Below, piece after piece: positions 10,501-21,602 of a stretch of DNA of 64,000 bases (position 1 is the stretch's first letter; the number at the start of each line of letters is the position of its first letter). The translations under genes were made by a program, and so were the position numbers. The DNA lies in assembly GCF_037893015.1 (NCBI RefSeq), contig NC_133666.1, positions 257,678,294 through 257,742,293 of the forward strand, read 5' to 3'. A model generated the notes under the pieces. The model ran no database searches and had not been told where the DNA came from. It saw nothing but the letters and a program-made list of their open reading frames with translations. The DNA comes from Macrotis lagotis (lineage: Eukaryota; Chordata; Mammalia; Peramelemorphia; Peramelidae).

Positions 10501-13372
10501 GAGAGAGGAAGCTTGAGGTCTCCTCCCAGTAGAGATTTGCTATCTATGTCTTCCTGTAACTCAGCCATCTTCTCTTCTAAGAATTTGGATGCTATAACAC
10601 CTTTTGCATCCATATTTATATTGAAATTGCTGCATTGTCTATGGTCCCTTTTCAGAGGATATATTTACCTTTCTTATCACTTTCAATAAGATCAATTTTT
10701 GCAGCTGCTTTGTCCAAGATAAAGATTTCCACCCTTTCCTTTTTCACATCAGCTAAAGCATAATAAATTCTGCTCTAACCTTTGGTCTTTACTCTATATG
10801 TATCTCTTTGCTTCAAATGAGTTTCTTATAAGCAGCAAATTGAAGGATTCTACCTTTTAATCCAGTGATATTTGTTTACTTTTTATGGGAGAGTTCAATC
10901 CATTCACATTCAAAGTTATAATTACTAAATCTTTTTTGTCATCCATGGTATCTTCCCTCTCTTTATATTCTCCCCCCTTTTTTTCACCTTATACATATTC
11001 TCCAGTATTTTCTTCTGAATACCACCTCCTTCAGTGTGTTTGCTCCCTTCTATTCAACCTCCTCCCTTTTCATTCCCATTTCCCTTTTCCCCTTCTTCCT
11101 TCCCTTCCTTTTATCAGTTCCTCTTTTCCTCTCCCCCTTTCTCCTCTTAATATTTGAAAGGAAAGATAAATTTCTTAACTTAACTAAGTGTGTGTGTAGG
11201 TTAATCCTTCTTTGAGCCATATGTGATGACAGCAAGATTCAGATACTTCTCACTTCCTCCCTTCTTTCCCTCTATTGCAATAGATCCTTTGTACCTCTTC
11301 ATGTAATATAATTTACCCCGTTAATCTATTCTAACCTGTCATGTCTTTACTGTCCCCCATTTTTAAGTAGATGCATTTTTAACTCATTCTATCAGTCACA
11401 GATAAGTCATGAGTGTCCATTACATCTGGCTAAGTATATTCTCTCTAAAAGAGTTACAGTTCTCAAGTGTTATGAGAATCTTTCACCCATGTAGGGCTAT
11501 AGCCAGTTTCATCTTATTGGATAAAAGTTCCTTTTTTTTCTTTTACATTTTTACCTTTTCATGTATCTCTTGAGTGTCCTGTTTGAAGGCCAAATTTTCA
11601 ATTTACCTCTGGTCTTTTCATCAGGAAAATTTTGAAGTGTTCCATTTCTTTAAATGTCCATCTTTTCTACTAGAATAGAATGCTCAGTTTTGCTGGATAG
11701 TGAATTCTTGGTTACATCCCAAGCTCCTTTTCTCTTTGGAATATCATATTCCAGGTCTTGTATTCTCTTAATGTTAATGTAGCCAGGACCTATATAATCC
11801 TTCCTGTGGCTCTTTGGTATCTAAATTGTTTCCTTCTAGCTGCTTACAGTATTTTCTCTTTCCTCTGTTAGTTCTGGAACTTGTCCACAATGTTCCTTGG
11901 TGTTTTCATTTTGGGATTCCTTTCAGGAGGGGATAAATGTATTCTTTCAATCACTATTTTTTTCCCCTCTGGTTTCATGAAGTCAGGACAATTCTCTTTA
12001 ATTATATCCAGAAGTATTGATCCAGGCTCTTGTGGTCCTCAATGTTTTCAGGATGCCCGATGATTCTTAGCTTTCCTCTCTTGCATATATTCTCTAGCTC
12101 AGTTGTTTTATTGATATGGTATTTTCCATTTTCTTACATTTTTTGGCTTGTTTTTAACCAAAGTCTTGTTTTCTCAAGAAGTCATTCGTTTCCAGAGATT
12201 CCAATTTATTTTTAGAGAAGAATTTTTTTCATTTACCTTTTGAAACTCCTTTTCCAATTTGTCAATTCTATTTTTGAAGGAGCTTTTCCATTTGTCCAAT
12301 TGTGATTTTGAGAGAATTATTTTCTTTCTGCACTTGTGCAATTGTATTTCATTTTTCTTCTTTCAAGATGATACTTTTCTCTTGTCAAGTGACAATTTTA
12401 TGTTGTGTTTCTTTCTGCAGTTTTCTAATTGATTTTAAAACTCCTTTCTGATCTCTTCTAAGAAGTCTTTCTGGACTGGAGACCAAATAATATTTTCTTC
12501 AGCAGTTTTAGGTCTCACTGAGTTAGGATCTCCGGCTTCAAAGTAGCTTTCAATGAACCCCTCCCCCACCCCTTTTCAGTGGCTTTTCTTCATTTTCCAA
12601 TGATCTTGTGTTGGGGGGAGGGACTGATTCACAGACCTTTGTTGTTGTAAAACCTAGAGGATTAGTAGCTCCAATAGGGGATACTAGACAATTTTTCTTG
12701 AGTGTCTCTGACCTTGATTTGTGGCCCATTTCCTAGGCCTGGGGGGGTGATGGGTTTTTTTTGGGGGGGCAGCAGTATCTTGGTTATCCTTGAACAATGT
12801 GGGCTAGGCTGTGGGGCTAAATAGTTAATCTCCTTAATCCTCACTCAGCATTGAGGGAGATTTGCTGATCATACCTGAGACTGGGGGGTTGGAGGTGTAG
12901 TTATTTGTTTGTTCTGGGAAGAGTCATTTTCTACTATAGGGATGGGGTGGAGGGGACTCAACTTGAAACACAAGGACTCCACTGAAAATAAGAGGTTTGT
13001 GGTCCTGGTCTTCCAGAACAGTCAAGTTCACCAGATCATCTCACCACACTCTGGAACTCCAGTGGCACTGGAACTCGTCCCCTGCCATTCACACAGTCAA
13101 AGTTTCCACTGCTGTTCACAGATTAGTCCCCAGGACCCACTGCCCCTTTACTGGATCTTTGCTCTCTGCCCTTGACTCACCAATGCTCCCCTGAGACAGA
13201 CCTTGTGGTCAATGTTCTTCTTCTCAGTTCTTCTGTGAGTTCTGTGGATCCAAAATCTGTTAAGAGGCTTGATACATGTTGTTTCTGGGGGAAAGCCAAT
13301 GGAACTTAGAATAGTTCCTGGTTTCTCTCTGCTGTCTTGGCCAGAAGTCTTAAAGTAGCTGCAGCAGGTAAG
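7520..13372 (-). mobile_element. L1 LINE with 5' end, ORF1, spacer and ORF2, lacking its 3' end
   Basis: On the minus strand: 5' UTR about 13372-12620, ORF1 about 12620-11600, spacer about 11600-10900, then ORF2 (endonuclease, reverse transcriptase, C-terminal part) to about 7520. Recognisable ORF2 pieces include a minus-strand frame at 8816-8998 with [11 protein letters not shown] near the RT, and one at 9525-9755 with the [12 protein letters not shown] motif typical of the stretch before the RT domain. All frames are broken, the longest being 98 codons. No L1 3' UTR follows, although the 3' end is normally the best-kept part, so later deletion or rearrangement probably removed it. No SINE interrupts the copy. 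Confidence 0.85.
11160..11600 (-). repeat. ORF1-ORF2 spacer of the antisense L1
   Basis: Minus-strand order: ACTTTT..ATCCAATAAG, a block around CTATTGCAATAGAGGG, purine-rich GAAAGAAGGGAGG, CTTGCTGTCATCA, then ACACACACTTAGTTAAG. The same order, in diverged form, occurs in the 3' UTR of the half-L1 elements at 19.5-20.1, 22.8-23.1 and 45.65-46.0 kb. This makes the spacer a useful reference for their origin. Confidence 0.6.
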
Positions 13373-15009
13373 AATTTAAGTGACTCATTTAAGGTCACAG
13401 GATGAGAGAGATCATTGGAAATAGCAGAAATGATATTATCATATTTCCCAAGCCAACTAAAAAAAACTTCACATTGAACTTATCATGATAAATATTAGCA
13501 AAAAGACCGACAGAAAAATGATTGAAACTTATTTATCAACTTCCATTTCATAGTATGAAAAGGTAGTAAAATTCTATGAAAATCCCTCCAAATAAAATTG
13601 ATTATGTTTTAGCAGCCAGGAAATTAGTCAATACTGATTTAAGAATCATACCTAAATCAGCTCTTTCTGAATAGTCTTTCTATGGCTCTATTAGAATAAA
13701 ACCAAACTTAGTACCAAACTGAGAGAACAAAGTTTAAAAAAACACATGATGTACAAGTGAAGTAGCCTTTTCAATGTTAATGATAATAAAAATAAGTATT
13801 AAATGTTAAAAATGGTTTATATACATACTATATTTTAATGAAGAAATTAATATAAATCAGTCGCCAAAAGGAGACAAAAAATTCCCTAAAGAGTACTTTA
13901 AACAGAAAACACTTATCTTTCTTGCAATGAGGAGAGATTAGAAGTAAAGGCAACACTGATTTAGAACATATACTCCTTTGTACAACATTACCTAAGATGA
14001 TTAAATATTCATGGGCACTATAATTTTACAAAAAAGAGAGGGAAGAGTTAAGGCAGTTTAAAGAATGATTGTTGAGAAAAGCAACTTCATACATTCAAAC
14101 ACATATGTATGCATAAACTTATACAAATAGATATAAATTTAGAATATATATATATATATCATCTACTTATAAGAAAAATCTCTGCAACTGGTAGTTCAAA
14201 TGATTTGATTTCTACCTAAATTAAACAGATTATCTTTTCTTTAGAAAATTATGTATCTGTTTTAATGACCCTGAATTTCCTTCACAAACAAAAACACATA
14301 TTTTAATATCAATATTCTACTTATTTTGTTGAATGTTGTTGATCTGCATGTTTCATAGAATTAATAATGAGTAGCACATACAGGGCAATATGGAATTGCA
14401 TGGTTGTTGTAAGTTGGTTGCCACATATGATAAATAAGGGTTTTAAGATAGAAATAAACAATATAAGATAAATGTATGAATTGAGCAGAATTAAGTTGGC
14501 AATAAGGTGAGAATGGGAGATAAAATGTAAGTATAAATGTTTCCCAGTACTCAAATATTTCTGTGTTCTCCTTTATTTGGGAATTTCCTGCAAGGATGTC
14601 AGATTATACGTGATCCATGTTTGCTTCTCCTGTGCATGTCTTCAAAAATTTATGACAGGAGGTCTACCCAATATATTGGAACTCTTCCTCACTTTCTCTC
14701 AACATTGTCAAAGTTCTATTAGAGCAATTTGACTATTGGTCTCTCCTCAGTCTTCTTGGCCAATCTTCTATTCCTGTCATAATTCTTTGATATCAGCCCA
14801 CTCATGCTCTTCATGACTTTCTCCATTAAAACACTCATCTTTCTTATTTTCATGAAGCAATACTGTTAAAATATTTCTATTGGAATATGGTTTCTGCTTT
14901 GAAAAGAAGTTTGGGATAAGAGTTTTGGAATTTCCAAAAAGTAATTCAGTCTACTCTTCTATGCAACTCCCAGATATACATTCTGTTAGATAAATTCTTT
15001 AAGATATTA
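13373..15009. other. unassigned AT-rich sequence
   Basis: No gene recognised. Around 14140 there is a short (TA)n tract. Open frames of up to 77 codons have no motif. Parts at 13.45-13.95 kb could be very old L1 ORF2 on the plus strand, but I could not support this residue by residue. Confidence 0.35.
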
Positions 15010-15175
15010 AACAGTTTGTGAACTTTTATCATGCACATGCTTTGTGTTAGACACTGGGACAAGTGCTAAGAAAACAAAGAAAGGTTAATCAAGTCTCTGA
15101 TCTCAAAGAATTCAGTCTAATGGATGAGACAACATACAAACAGCTATATATAAATTAGATAAATGCTGGTTAAAT
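15010..15175 (+). repeat. old LINE-type relic with 'ACACTGGGACAAGTGCTAAG' block
   Basis: The block TTAGACACTGGGACAAGTGCTAAGAA, then a TCAAAGAATTCAGTCTAATGG stretch and a repeated 'caaacagctatatataa' section, matches a widespread old mammalian repeat style. A similar piece lies at 49600-49700. The family is uncertain. Confidence 0.5.
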
Positions 15176-16230
15176 GAATGTAACTAAAGGAAGACATAAA
15201 AATTAATGGGAATTGAGAAAACATTGTAAACATATTTTAGTAGGTAATTGAAGGAAATCAGGGAGATACGAGGTAGATATGAGGAGAAAGAATTCAAATC
15301 ATAGGGGACAATCAGTAAAAATGCAGTCTGGAAATGGAACAAATCTGGGACATAGATAAAGATAGAGAAGATGGGGAAGGTAAGGTTATGAAAGACTTTA
15401 AAAGACAAATTTGGTATTTTAAAATGGAATTAATAGGGAACCAGTAGAATTTATTGATTTGGGATGGTAATGGTGGTATTGGCAACATGGTTAGATCTAC
15501 AATTTAAGATCACTTTTACAAAGGTGAGAGGACTGGGATGGGGGGATTTGTGACAGGTGTCCAATTAGTAAGTTATTGCAGTAATCCAACTGTGAGGTAA
15601 AGAAGGCCTGGATCAAAATGGTAACAGTTTCAGAAGAATTCATAACAGATGTGACACCTAAATGATGCACTGGTCCTGGAGTCAAGGGGACCAGAGTTCA
15701 AATCCAGTCTCAGACATTTAATAATTACCCAGCTGTGTGACCTTAGGTAAGTCAAAAAAACTTGGTAGCAGATTAGATATGAATGGTGAGGGAAAGTGAG
15801 GAGCTGAAGGGAATGCCTACTTAATTAAGATACAAGCATGACAAACTGGAAAAATGATAACTCCATTAATAATAATAGGGAAATTTTCAAGGATTTTGTA
15901 GAAGAGAAAATAGTTTCAATTTTGGGTGTATTAAGGTTGAGGTGTTCATAGTATATTCAATTCAAGATATCTGATAGGCAGTTTGAGATGTAAGATAGGA
16001 GGCAGCAGAGAGAAGTAGCTCTGAGAGTCATCACTATAAAGATGACAATTGTTTCCATGGAAACCGATGAACTCCTTAAATATAATTGCTTAGAAGAAGA
16101 AAACAAGATGGTTCAGGAAAGACTCCCATGGAAAATCTAATATTAGACATGACCTAGATGGAGAGCCAGGAAAGAAGAGTGAGAAAGAAGGTTCAGATAT
16201 TTAAGACACCTGTGACAAATCTTTGTCATG
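15176..16230 (+). repeat. ancient mammal-type interspersed repeat, class uncertain
   Basis: Ordered landmarks: AAGATCACTTTTACAAAGG, TTATTGCAGTAATCCAACTGTGAGG, TTGGGTGTATTAAGGTTGAGG, ATCTGATAGGCAGTTTGAG, GAGAGTCATCACTATAAAGATG and AAAGACTCCCATGGAAAA. The order is familiar from a long non-coding repeat found across mammals, but I cannot name it reliably. A SINE fragment interrupts it at 15648-15752. It has no coding potential. Confidence 0.5.
15648..15752 (+). mobile_element. marsupial CORE-SINE, incomplete
   Basis: It contains the internal part of the common SINE: CTGGTCCTGGAGTC, GAGTTCAAATCCAGTCTCAGAC, TTAATAATTACCCAGCTGTGTGAC. The head is decayed and the 3' end is cut at TAAGTCAAAAAAA. It sits inside the ancient repeat. 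Confidence 0.8.
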
Positions 16231-16454
16231 AAAAACCTAGAAAGAAAAGAGTATTTTGATTTTTTTAAATTTCCAGTATAGAACCAAGAGGTGTTGTAAA
16301 GCTAGCATGATCCTGGAGCATTTCCCTACACAACATTAAATGAAGCCTGTACACAGACATTAAGGCTACAACTCCCACACAAAAAAAGAAAAGATCAAAG
16401 CATGTTTTCAACTGTAGACATCATAGAGTATCTTCAGTGAGGTTAATCTTGGAG

Positions 16455-17273
16455 GAAAAGTGGAATAAAGCCCAGCTAGGTGGCAGAGTAGGAAAGCAGC
16501 CAGAAGCTTTTAACCACAGTGCAGTCCAGGTCAAGGAAGCTAGATAACAGCATAGGTCCTGGCAGCTAGATAGCAAACTAGCAGGGAAGGTTTTAAACCC
16601 AAACAATGACTAATTCCTGGGAACTATGGGGCGTGGAAAAAAATTCCTGTATAGACATAACCTGGACATAAAGTAGGGAACAAATCTCTGCAAATGTAAT
16701 ACCTGCACTGCATAGGAAATAACTTGACCAGCAATAAGATAGGGATCAGACTTCCTGTCGAGCACAAAACATTTGAGTCTGTACTGCCTATTCCCTAGGA
16801 GTGAAACTCAAACAATCAAAATGAGCAAAAAACTAAAAGAGTAACATCCATAGAAAGCTACTATGCAAATAGATATGATAAAAATGCCACTTCAGAAGAA
16901 GAAAGCAGTGACAAATTACCCACATGGGAAGTCTCAAGTAGTCTTTGAATAGGACTCAAATCCAAAACCTCATAGAAAAGGTTAAAAAGAATTTAAAAAT
17001 CAAAGAATAGAAGAAGAAAAATGAAAAAAAAGTGAGTCATACAGTAAAATTATGAAAATTGGCCAAAGAATCAACTCCTTCAAAATTAAAAATAACCAAC
17101 TGAAAAAGGAATGCAACTCATCTAAAACTCAAATAACCAACCATGAAGATAATGCAACTCAGCTAAAAGGAAAATTGACCAACTGGAAAAGGAAATACAA
17201 AAGCTGACTGAAGAAAATAAAACCATAAAAATTAGAATTGGACAAACAGAAATCAATGATTCTATGAGACCAA
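16455..17273 (+). mobile_element. old plus-strand L1: 5' UTR and start of ORF1
   Basis: The 5' UTR begins near 16455-16470 with AGGTGGCAGAGTAGGAAAGC. ORF1 starts at an ATG at 16819 (MSKKLK-type start) and soon hits stop codons. The downstream sequence encodes the lysine- and glutamate-rich coiled-coil region in broken frames. A solo LTR cuts it at 17273, and L1 sequence resumes at 17709. This L1 is the host for every nested insertion up to 26.3 kb. Confidence 0.75.
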
Positions 17274-17708
17274 TGTGAGGAGTAAAAATGCTGGCTTTTC
17301 AGAAATATAGTGTTAAATTAGTTTGAGCCATAGGCTCAGTATCTATTTCTCAGAAATCAGGAGAAGACAAAAAAATGTGAATCTCTTGTAGGGGATTATG
17401 TCATCCTAACCATATAAGGTGTAAACAAAGACAGACTCTCTTGTGCAACCCAGGCAAACTCCCCTTCTATTCAGACTATCAAGTTAGACCAATTATTGCA
17501 AAGGCCAGAAGAAGGGAGGAGGGAATGTAGGTTGTGGTTTTTGCCTTTATAAAGTTGCTTTAGTTTCTGTAATCTGGCTTTTCCTGCTCCAGCAGTAAGG
17601 GGCTTCTCCGTTTCACGTGAGAACCAAAAATAAACTGTGACTCTTTGCTGCTACTTTGAAAGAACTCCGAGCAGTCATTTTTGGGTTAGGGTCTTAAGAC
17701 CCCACACA
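17274..17708 (+). mobile_element. solo LTR of an ERV1-like endogenous retrovirus
   Basis: A 435-bp unit with TGTGAGG... at the left and ...CCCACACA at the right, flanked on both sides by CCAA (17270-17273 and 17709-17712), a 4-bp target duplication. A TATAAA box lies at 17548-17553 and an AATAAA signal at 17629-17634, spaced as in a retroviral U3-R. No internal viral sequence remains, so it is a solo LTR left by recombination. 4-bp duplications fit gamma/ERV1-type integration, but other classes can make them too. It splits the ORF1 region of the old L1. Confidence 0.85.
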
Positions 17709-17796
17709 CCAAGATTCCATAAAACAAAATGTAAAGGTTGAAAAATTGAAGAAAATGTAAAGTATCTTTTAGAAAAAGCAAATGATCTTGAAAATA
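17709..17796 (+). mobile_element. old L1 ORF1 segment between LTR and half-L1
   Basis: This short stretch continues ORF1 of the host L1 directly after the LTR target duplication, encoding a KVEKLKK..LLEKANDLEN-like coiled-coil piece with a stop codon. It ends where the half-L1 begins. Confidence 0.75.
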
Positions 17797-20333
17797 CGGG
17801 GGTTGGAAAAAGCCATTGTGAGTGCAGTCCCAGCCACAACCACAGGTATAGTACAGCACAGCTGGGCCAAGTACCTAGACACCCCTGGGGTGCCTGGGTC
17901 CATGGCAGAGGGGACAGTTTACAGACCTTATGGCCCTGGGATCACTGAGAACAGCTTGAAGGAGGGTTGAGAGAACTCTGACTCATCAGAGTGGGTGCAG
18001 AATGAGCACTGGTCTCAGAGCAGCCCTCTGGTGAGAACTTGCAGCAGGAATCAGGGAAGTCAGTCTATATCTCCAGAGCGCAGCCTACAGATGGGAAGGC
18101 AGTTGGGGGAGACTTCAGAAGTCTCTCTCTGCTTTCTCTGGGGCAGTACTCAACTGTTTGCCCACACCCAATTCCAGTTTGCTGTTTGGGCTTCCATACT
18201 ACTATACTACAGCTTCAGTGCAGAGAGGAGTACCTGTGGTTATCCACATATCAAAACATAGGCAAGAAAGCAGTCAAAATCTCTCATAAGATCTTGGAGA
18301 AATTAAAGTCCCAGTGGGGTGTCCTCAAAACCCCCCAAAACCTTGGAAATGTAGTAAATCAGTCATAGACTGAGGGGATGAGTAAACAAAAGAAAATGAA
18401 GAATCTGACCACAGAAAATTACTTTGGTCCCATGGAAGATTCAAAAGATGACAAAATCAAAGCTTCTGTATCCAAAATCTCCAAGGGATATTGAAATTTT
18501 CTCATTCTATGGATGAGCTCAAAAAGGACTTTGAAAATCCATTAAGGGAGATAGAGGAAAAAATGAGAGGAGAAGTGAGAGCAATGCAGATAAATCATGA
18601 AAACAAAGTCAGCAGCTTGGTGAAAGAAATACCAAAAAAAATACTGAAGAAAATGATATATTAAAAACCAGATTACACCAAATGGAAAAAGCAACACAAA
18701 AGGCAAATGAGGAGAATGTCTTAAAAAAAGCAGAACTGGCCAGCTGGAAAAGAGATAAAAAAGCTCTCTGAAGAAAATAACTCCTATAAACATAGAATGG
18801 AACTAAAGGAAGCCAATGACTTTGCAAGATATCAGGAAGAAATATAACTATTCCAAAAAACCCCAAATTAGAAAAAAATGTGAAATATCTTAATGAAAAA
18901 AAATCAAACTTGAAAACAGGTCCTGAAGAGATAATTTAAAACTTAATGGGCTACCTGAAAGTCACAACCAGGAAAAGAATCTAAGCTACATTTTTTTTTC
19001 AAGAAATAATACAGGAAAATTACCCTGAGATTCTAGAAGCAGAGGGTAAAAAAGAAATTGAGGGAATTCACCAATCACCTCCTGAATGAGATCCCAAAAA
19101 TAAAAACTTCCAGGAATATTACAGTTAAATTTCAGAACTCCCAAGTCAAAGATAAAATACTAAAAGCTGCCAGAAACAAGCAATTCAACTACCATGGCTC
19201 TACAGTTAGAATTGCACAAGATCTTATTGCATCTACATTAAAGGCTCAAAGGGCTTGGAATATGATATTCCAGAAGGTAAAAGACCTTGGTTTACAACTT
19301 AGAATCAACTACCCAGCAAAATTGAACATCCTCTTTCTGGGAAAAAGATGGACTTTCAATGAGACAGGGGACTTTCAAACTTTCCTATTGAAACAACCAG
19401 AGCTGAACAGAAAGTTTGATCTCCAAGTACAAGACTCGGGTGAACCATAGAGAGGGTGGATGAGAAGGACTAATTTTGAGAAACTTAATGATGTTGAACT
19501 CTTTGTATTCCTGCATGGGAAGAAGATATTGATAGCTCATATGAATTTTCTCATTTATAAGAGCATATATAGGCAAGAAGAGCATATATAGAAAAGGCAC
19601 AGGAAGGTACTGAATAGAATAGTACAAAGATGGAGTAAATAGGTGATAGAAAATATATATATATATATATACATACATACATCTCAATAGTAAAAAGATG
19701 GAATCAAAGGGTGATAAAGGAAAGTACTGGGAGGAAGAGAAAGGAGAGGAAGAAGGGACTAAGGTATTTCACATAAAAGCCAAGAAAAACTTATTCAAAG
19801 GAGTGGAATGGGAGAAGGTGAGGGGGAATGAGTAAGCCTTCATTCTCATCAGAAAAGACTCAGAGAAGAAATAACACACACATTTAATAGGGTATGGCAA
19901 TCTATCTTACCCTAGAGGAAAAAAGAGTAGAAAGGGATGGGATAAGGGGAAACTGGGGGAGGGAATGGTGGAGTAAGTGATAGAAGAGAGGGAAGATCAT
20001 GGGAGAGGCTACTCAAATACAACACACTTTTGAACAGGGAGAGGGTAAAAAGAGAGAGAGGATAGAATAAATGAGAGTGGGAAGGAATAGGGTGGAGGGA
20101 AATACAGCTAGTAATAGCAACTGTGGGAAAAATATTGAAGCAACTTCTCTGGTGGCTATGATGGGGAAGTCAGCTCATCTCAGAGACAGAGCCATTGGAA
20201 TATGAACACAGATTCAAGTACATTTTTCTTCCTCTCTCTCACTGTTCTTGAGGGTAGGGGAGTTTATGTTTACTCTCATAAAAAAGATTATTGTAATAAT
20301 ATAAAATAAATAAACAAAATTTTTTTAAAAGAA
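17797..20333 (+). mobile_element. half-L1 (HAL1-type) element, copy 1, without ORF2
   Basis: It starts GGGGGTTGG, followed by about 580 bp of 5' UTR, then ORF1 from an ATG at 18378 (MSKQ start) to the stop near 19450. ORF1 is broken: several stops in the N-terminal and coiled-coil part and an open C-terminal piece of 130 codons (19058-19450). It is then followed not by ORF2 but by about 880 bp of purine-rich 3' UTR ending in an A-rich tail at 20333. The flanking 8-bp match TGAAAATA (17789-17796, 20334-20341) may be the target duplication but is weak. The terminal 3' UTR lacks the SINE modules seen in copies 2 and 4. Confidence 0.8.
18378..19450 (+). pseudogene. broken L1 ORF1 (RNA-binding protein) of half-L1 copy 1
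   Basis: L1 ORF1 normally encodes a trimeric, coiled-coil RNA-binding chaperone that coats the element's RNA. Visible here are the MSKQ start, a Lys/Glu-rich heptad-like coiled coil (about 18540-18830) and the conserved C-terminal part. The latter has SRNITVKFQNSQVKDKIL, NYHGSTVRIAQDL, QLRINYPAKLNILFLGKRW and the FNETGDF ending, which together look like the RRM-like and C-terminal domains. Stops near 18495 and frameshifts in the coiled coil rule out a full protein. Confidence 0.85.
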
Positions 20334-20877
20334 TGAAAATAAAAGATTGCCAACTAATTATCAAATTCAAAACTCTAAAAATCAAGGGAGACAATAAAAT
20401 TGCAAAGAAGAAAACTATTTACTAATAAATAAAACTGAGTTGATTTTAAGAAAAAAACAATAAAATAGATAAAGCTTTGGTTAATAAAAATTGTAAAAAA
20501 GAAAGAAGAAATACAAATTACCACTACCAAAAATAAAATGGGTGACCTCACTACCAATGAGGAGGAAATTAAAGAGATAAGGCAAAGCTATTTTGCCCAA
20601 CTATATGCCAATAAATTTGGATAAGTTGAGTGAAATTTATGAATATTTTTAAAAATAACAACTGTTAAGATTAACAGAAGAGGAAATGAAATACTTAAAT
20701 AACCCCATTTCATAAAAATAAATTGAAGAAACTGTCAAAGAACTCCTAAGGAAAGTCTTTAAGTTCATTGGATTTGCTATCAAATATATAAGGAACGATT
20801 AATTGCAATTCTACATAAACTATTTAAAAAATAGGAAATCTACTAAATTCCTTTTATGACACAAATATGGTGCTGAT
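20334..20877 (+). mobile_element. old L1 ORF2 segment, between two half-L1 insertions
   Basis: This is the host L1 again, but now in ORF2 just before the reverse-transcriptase domain (TEEEMKYLNNPIS-type region near 20680). The left flank of the half-L1 was still ORF1, so the endonuclease region and spacer of the host L1 are missing at this point. The frame is full of stops. Confidence 0.75.
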
Positions 20878-20989
20878 GGACAAGAAGGGATCGAGTCTTA
20901 GGCGCTCTCTGATAAAACTTCGAAACTAAGGACTCTAACTAAACTATTGAGAGACAGAACCCACAAAGGGACCCAGTAAGGCAGTTCTC

Positions 20990-21260
20990 CTACTCACGGT
21001 AACCTGGAAAAGAGCAGAAAGGCTCTGCTCCCCGGGGTCAGAGGGGTGGCCTGCCAGAGGGGTGGCCCGCCAGAGCAAAGAACTTCAACCTCCCAGAGGC
21101 AGCCCCAGGGATCTGGGAGCCACGGCTCACGGCAGCGGGGGCTCTCCTGAGCTGCACCCCGGGGAACACTGGGCACAAAGTGAGGGAACAGTGGGGGACC
21201 TCTGCCAGAGTGAGTACGTGGAGCCCAGCCCTCAGGGCACACAGTGAGCAGCCTGGTCTT
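20990..21260 (+). promoter_or_regulatory. GC-rich 5' UTR of half-L1 copy 2, likely old promoter region
   Basis: This is markedly more GC- and CpG-rich than anything around it (CCCCGGGG, GCGGGGG, CCCGCC motifs). The equivalent block exists at 47540-47790 in copy 4. L1 5' UTRs carry the internal RNA polymerase II promoter; that this block does so is inference from position and composition. Overlapping frames of 61-134 codons here are composition effects. Confidence 0.5.
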
Positions 21261-21602
21261 TCTGCAGCACAGATCAGGAAAAAGAAGCAGGTGGACCTAG
21301 TAAGCAGGAGCCTCCAGGGGATGAGCCCATTGAGCTGAGGGAGGGGAGTAAAGAGAGACTTCTGAGCTCTGTCCTCTGCCTCTGGAACAGCACTTTGGGG
21401 CTCTGACCATATTGAGATCCTGATAGCAGTCTAGGCCCCGCCATAGAAAAGCAGAGCCCCCCCCCCCCTCAGCCCCATGGCAGAGGGGGGCGCTTATTGT
21501 CTCACAAACTAGAAGGGTGGACAGAGCCTCACACACTGAGACCTTTGTGGGAGTGTCCCAAAAGCTCAGGAAGCAGCCCAAAAACAGGCCCAGGCTGGGA
21601 AA

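Noticed and set aside
17274..17708. Remnant proviral genes next to the LTR
   Set aside because: Sequence on both sides is L1 ORF1 joined by the CCAA duplication, so nothing viral remains besides the LTR.
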